In this document: piece after piece, positions 6,342 through 6,732 of the stretch | How positions within the stretch are numbered: position 1 is the first letter of the stretch | Layout: every line of letters begins with the position of its first letter | Assembly (NCBI GenBank): GCA_023386495.1 | Contig: JAEWJS010000027.1 | Location: forward strand, 1 to 6,732 | From: Bacillota bacterium | GTDB taxonomy: Bacteria; Bacillota; Bacilli; Paenibacillales; Paenibacillaceae | DNA length: 6,732 nt | Direction of reading: 5' to 3' | The notes under the pieces: model-generated | Database searches by the model: none | The model's input: only the letters and a program-made list of their open reading frames with translations | What the model was told of the DNA's origin: nothing | Position numbers and translations under genes: made by a program

Positions 6342-6505
6342 ATGCGCTAATTCAAGGAGCTTCGTGCCATGTAGACCCCCTATATGGCTTGAGTTCGCTA
6401 ATTTGCGAACCGTCGTGCGCTATTTAGCGCATTCTATACCTTAAGGGGTTAGAAAGAGGGATAGGGCCACTAAATAGCGCACGGACATCCCTTAATAGCG
6501 CAATT
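6342..6505. repeat. Cluster of TGCGCTAWTT dyad elements
   Basis: At least five related elements lie in this gene-free stretch. They are ATGCGCTAATTC (6342-6353); GTTCGC/GCGAAC around TAATTT (6393-6410); the palindrome TGCGCTATTTAGCGCA (6416-6431); TAAATAGCGCAC (6471-6482, inverted); and TTAATAGCGCAATT (6492-6505, inverted). The third and fourth form a 14-bp perfect inverted repeat, 6414-6427 against 6470-6483, 42 bases apart. AATAGCGCA recurs at 6473 and 6494, 21 bases apart. Nothing in 6313-6564 looks coding. Confidence 0.7.
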
Positions 6506-6564
6506 GCTTCTCTATTCGTCCATTCACACAGAGATAGCGACTAGCATTCGGCCATTCAAAGCGC

Positions 6565-6732
6565 ATGGGATGGTTCGATTCGACGAAAAAGAGCCTGCCG
6601 ATGCACAATGTCATTAAGATAAGGCCCAAGTCCAAAAATCAAGACCAAGAGCAGGTTATCGAAAAGATAGCCTGTTCTTTTTTGCGTGAAATTGAGAAAA
6701 GTCTTGACAAGCAGTTTCAAATGTGTGGCGAA
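6565..6732 (+). CDS. Possible partial gene running off the right edge, unidentified
   Basis: From the ATG at 6565 the frame stays open for 56 codons to the last base; the preceding in-frame stop is at 6535-6537. The product would begin MGWFDSTKKS, then a basic segment (VIKIRPKSK), then a plausible amphipathic helix (VIEKIACSFLREIEKSL). An in-frame ATG at 6601 is an alternative start. Third-position GC is about one half, lower than in the neighbouring genes. Against it: neither ATG has a good ribosome binding site, the length so far could occur by chance, and a terminator-like hairpin lies inside the frame. I do not recognise the family. Confidence 0.3.
   Translation, partial: MGWFDSTKKSLPMHNVIKIRPKSKNQDQEQVIEKIACSFLREIEKSLDKQFQMCGE
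6647..6683 (+). terminator. 14-bp hairpin with T6, terminator-like
   Basis: Arms at 6647-6660 and 6666-6679 pair over 14 bp with two wobble pairs, around a GAAAA loop, and six T end at 6683. This is the textbook form of an intrinsic terminator. The nearest confident gene upstream is the CopC gene, 335 bases away, so it may end that transcript, end an unrecognised small RNA, or act as an attenuator. A competing pairing exists: AGCCTGC (6592-6598) with GCAGGTT (6651-6657), which would disrupt the left arm. Confidence 0.6.

Noticed and set aside
6572..6584. GGTTCGATTCGAC, resembling the T-arm of a tRNA
   Set aside because: The bases on either side do not form the five-pair T stem, and no D-arm, anticodon arm or acceptor stem can be drawn around it.
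6704..6709. TTGACA as the -35 box of a promoter at the right edge
   Set aside because: No T-starting -10 hexamer exists 15-19 bases downstream within the window; any -10 would be beyond the edge with a spacer of at least 23 bases.
1..6732. CRISPR arrays, insertion sequences, rRNA or known riboswitches
   Set aside because: No regularly spaced direct repeats, transposase-like frames with terminal repeats, rRNA segments or recognisable riboswitch cores (T-box, SAM, lysine, purine, glycine) were found by reading both strands.

Overview
The window looks like chromosomal DNA of a moderately GC-rich, Gram-positive, spore-forming bacterium of the Paenibacillaceae type (Paenibacillus, Cohnella and relatives). 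The reasons are strong AGGAGG-like ribosome binding sites, some GTG starts, classic stem-plus-T-run terminators, sigma-A style promoter boxes, and an alcohol dehydrogenase that closely resembles Bacillus AdhB as I remember it. The genus is inference. All convincing genes are on the plus strand.

Layout. Bases 1-294 hold the 3' end of a DUF418 (YeiB-like) membrane protein gene, with a hexanucleotide repeat near its end and a clear terminator at 316-349. Bases 419-1555 encode a zinc-dependent AdhB/formaldehyde-dehydrogenase-like enzyme, and 1662-2267 a WrbA-type flavin quinone reductase. No terminator is visible between these two, so they may form a small detoxification operon. A long hairpin follows at 2293-2342. 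Then comes ddh (meso-diaminopimelate dehydrogenase, 2465-3448), with its own good promoter and terminator, and gdhA (hexameric glutamate dehydrogenase, 3660-5036). Both of these enzymes fix free ammonia with NADPH, one into the cell-wall and lysine precursor meso-DAP and the other into glutamate.

Downstream of gdhA lies a 185-residue gene (5095-5652). By eye it aligns almost without gaps to nicotinate-nucleotide adenylyltransferase (NadD), but both histidines of the HxGH catalytic motif are replaced. I consider it the most interesting object in the window: a probable degenerate or repurposed nucleotidylyltransferase-fold protein. Next is a membrane-anchored CopC-type copper-binding protein (5704-6312), behind an extended -10 promoter that sits inside an imperfect inverted repeat.

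The right end (6313-6732) has no confident gene. It holds a cluster of related short dyad elements built on TGCGCTAWTT, including a 14-bp perfect inverted repeat. It ends with a 14-bp hairpin plus T6 that looks like a terminator but also lies inside a reading frame open to the window edge. No tRNA, rRNA, CRISPR array or complete insertion sequence was seen.
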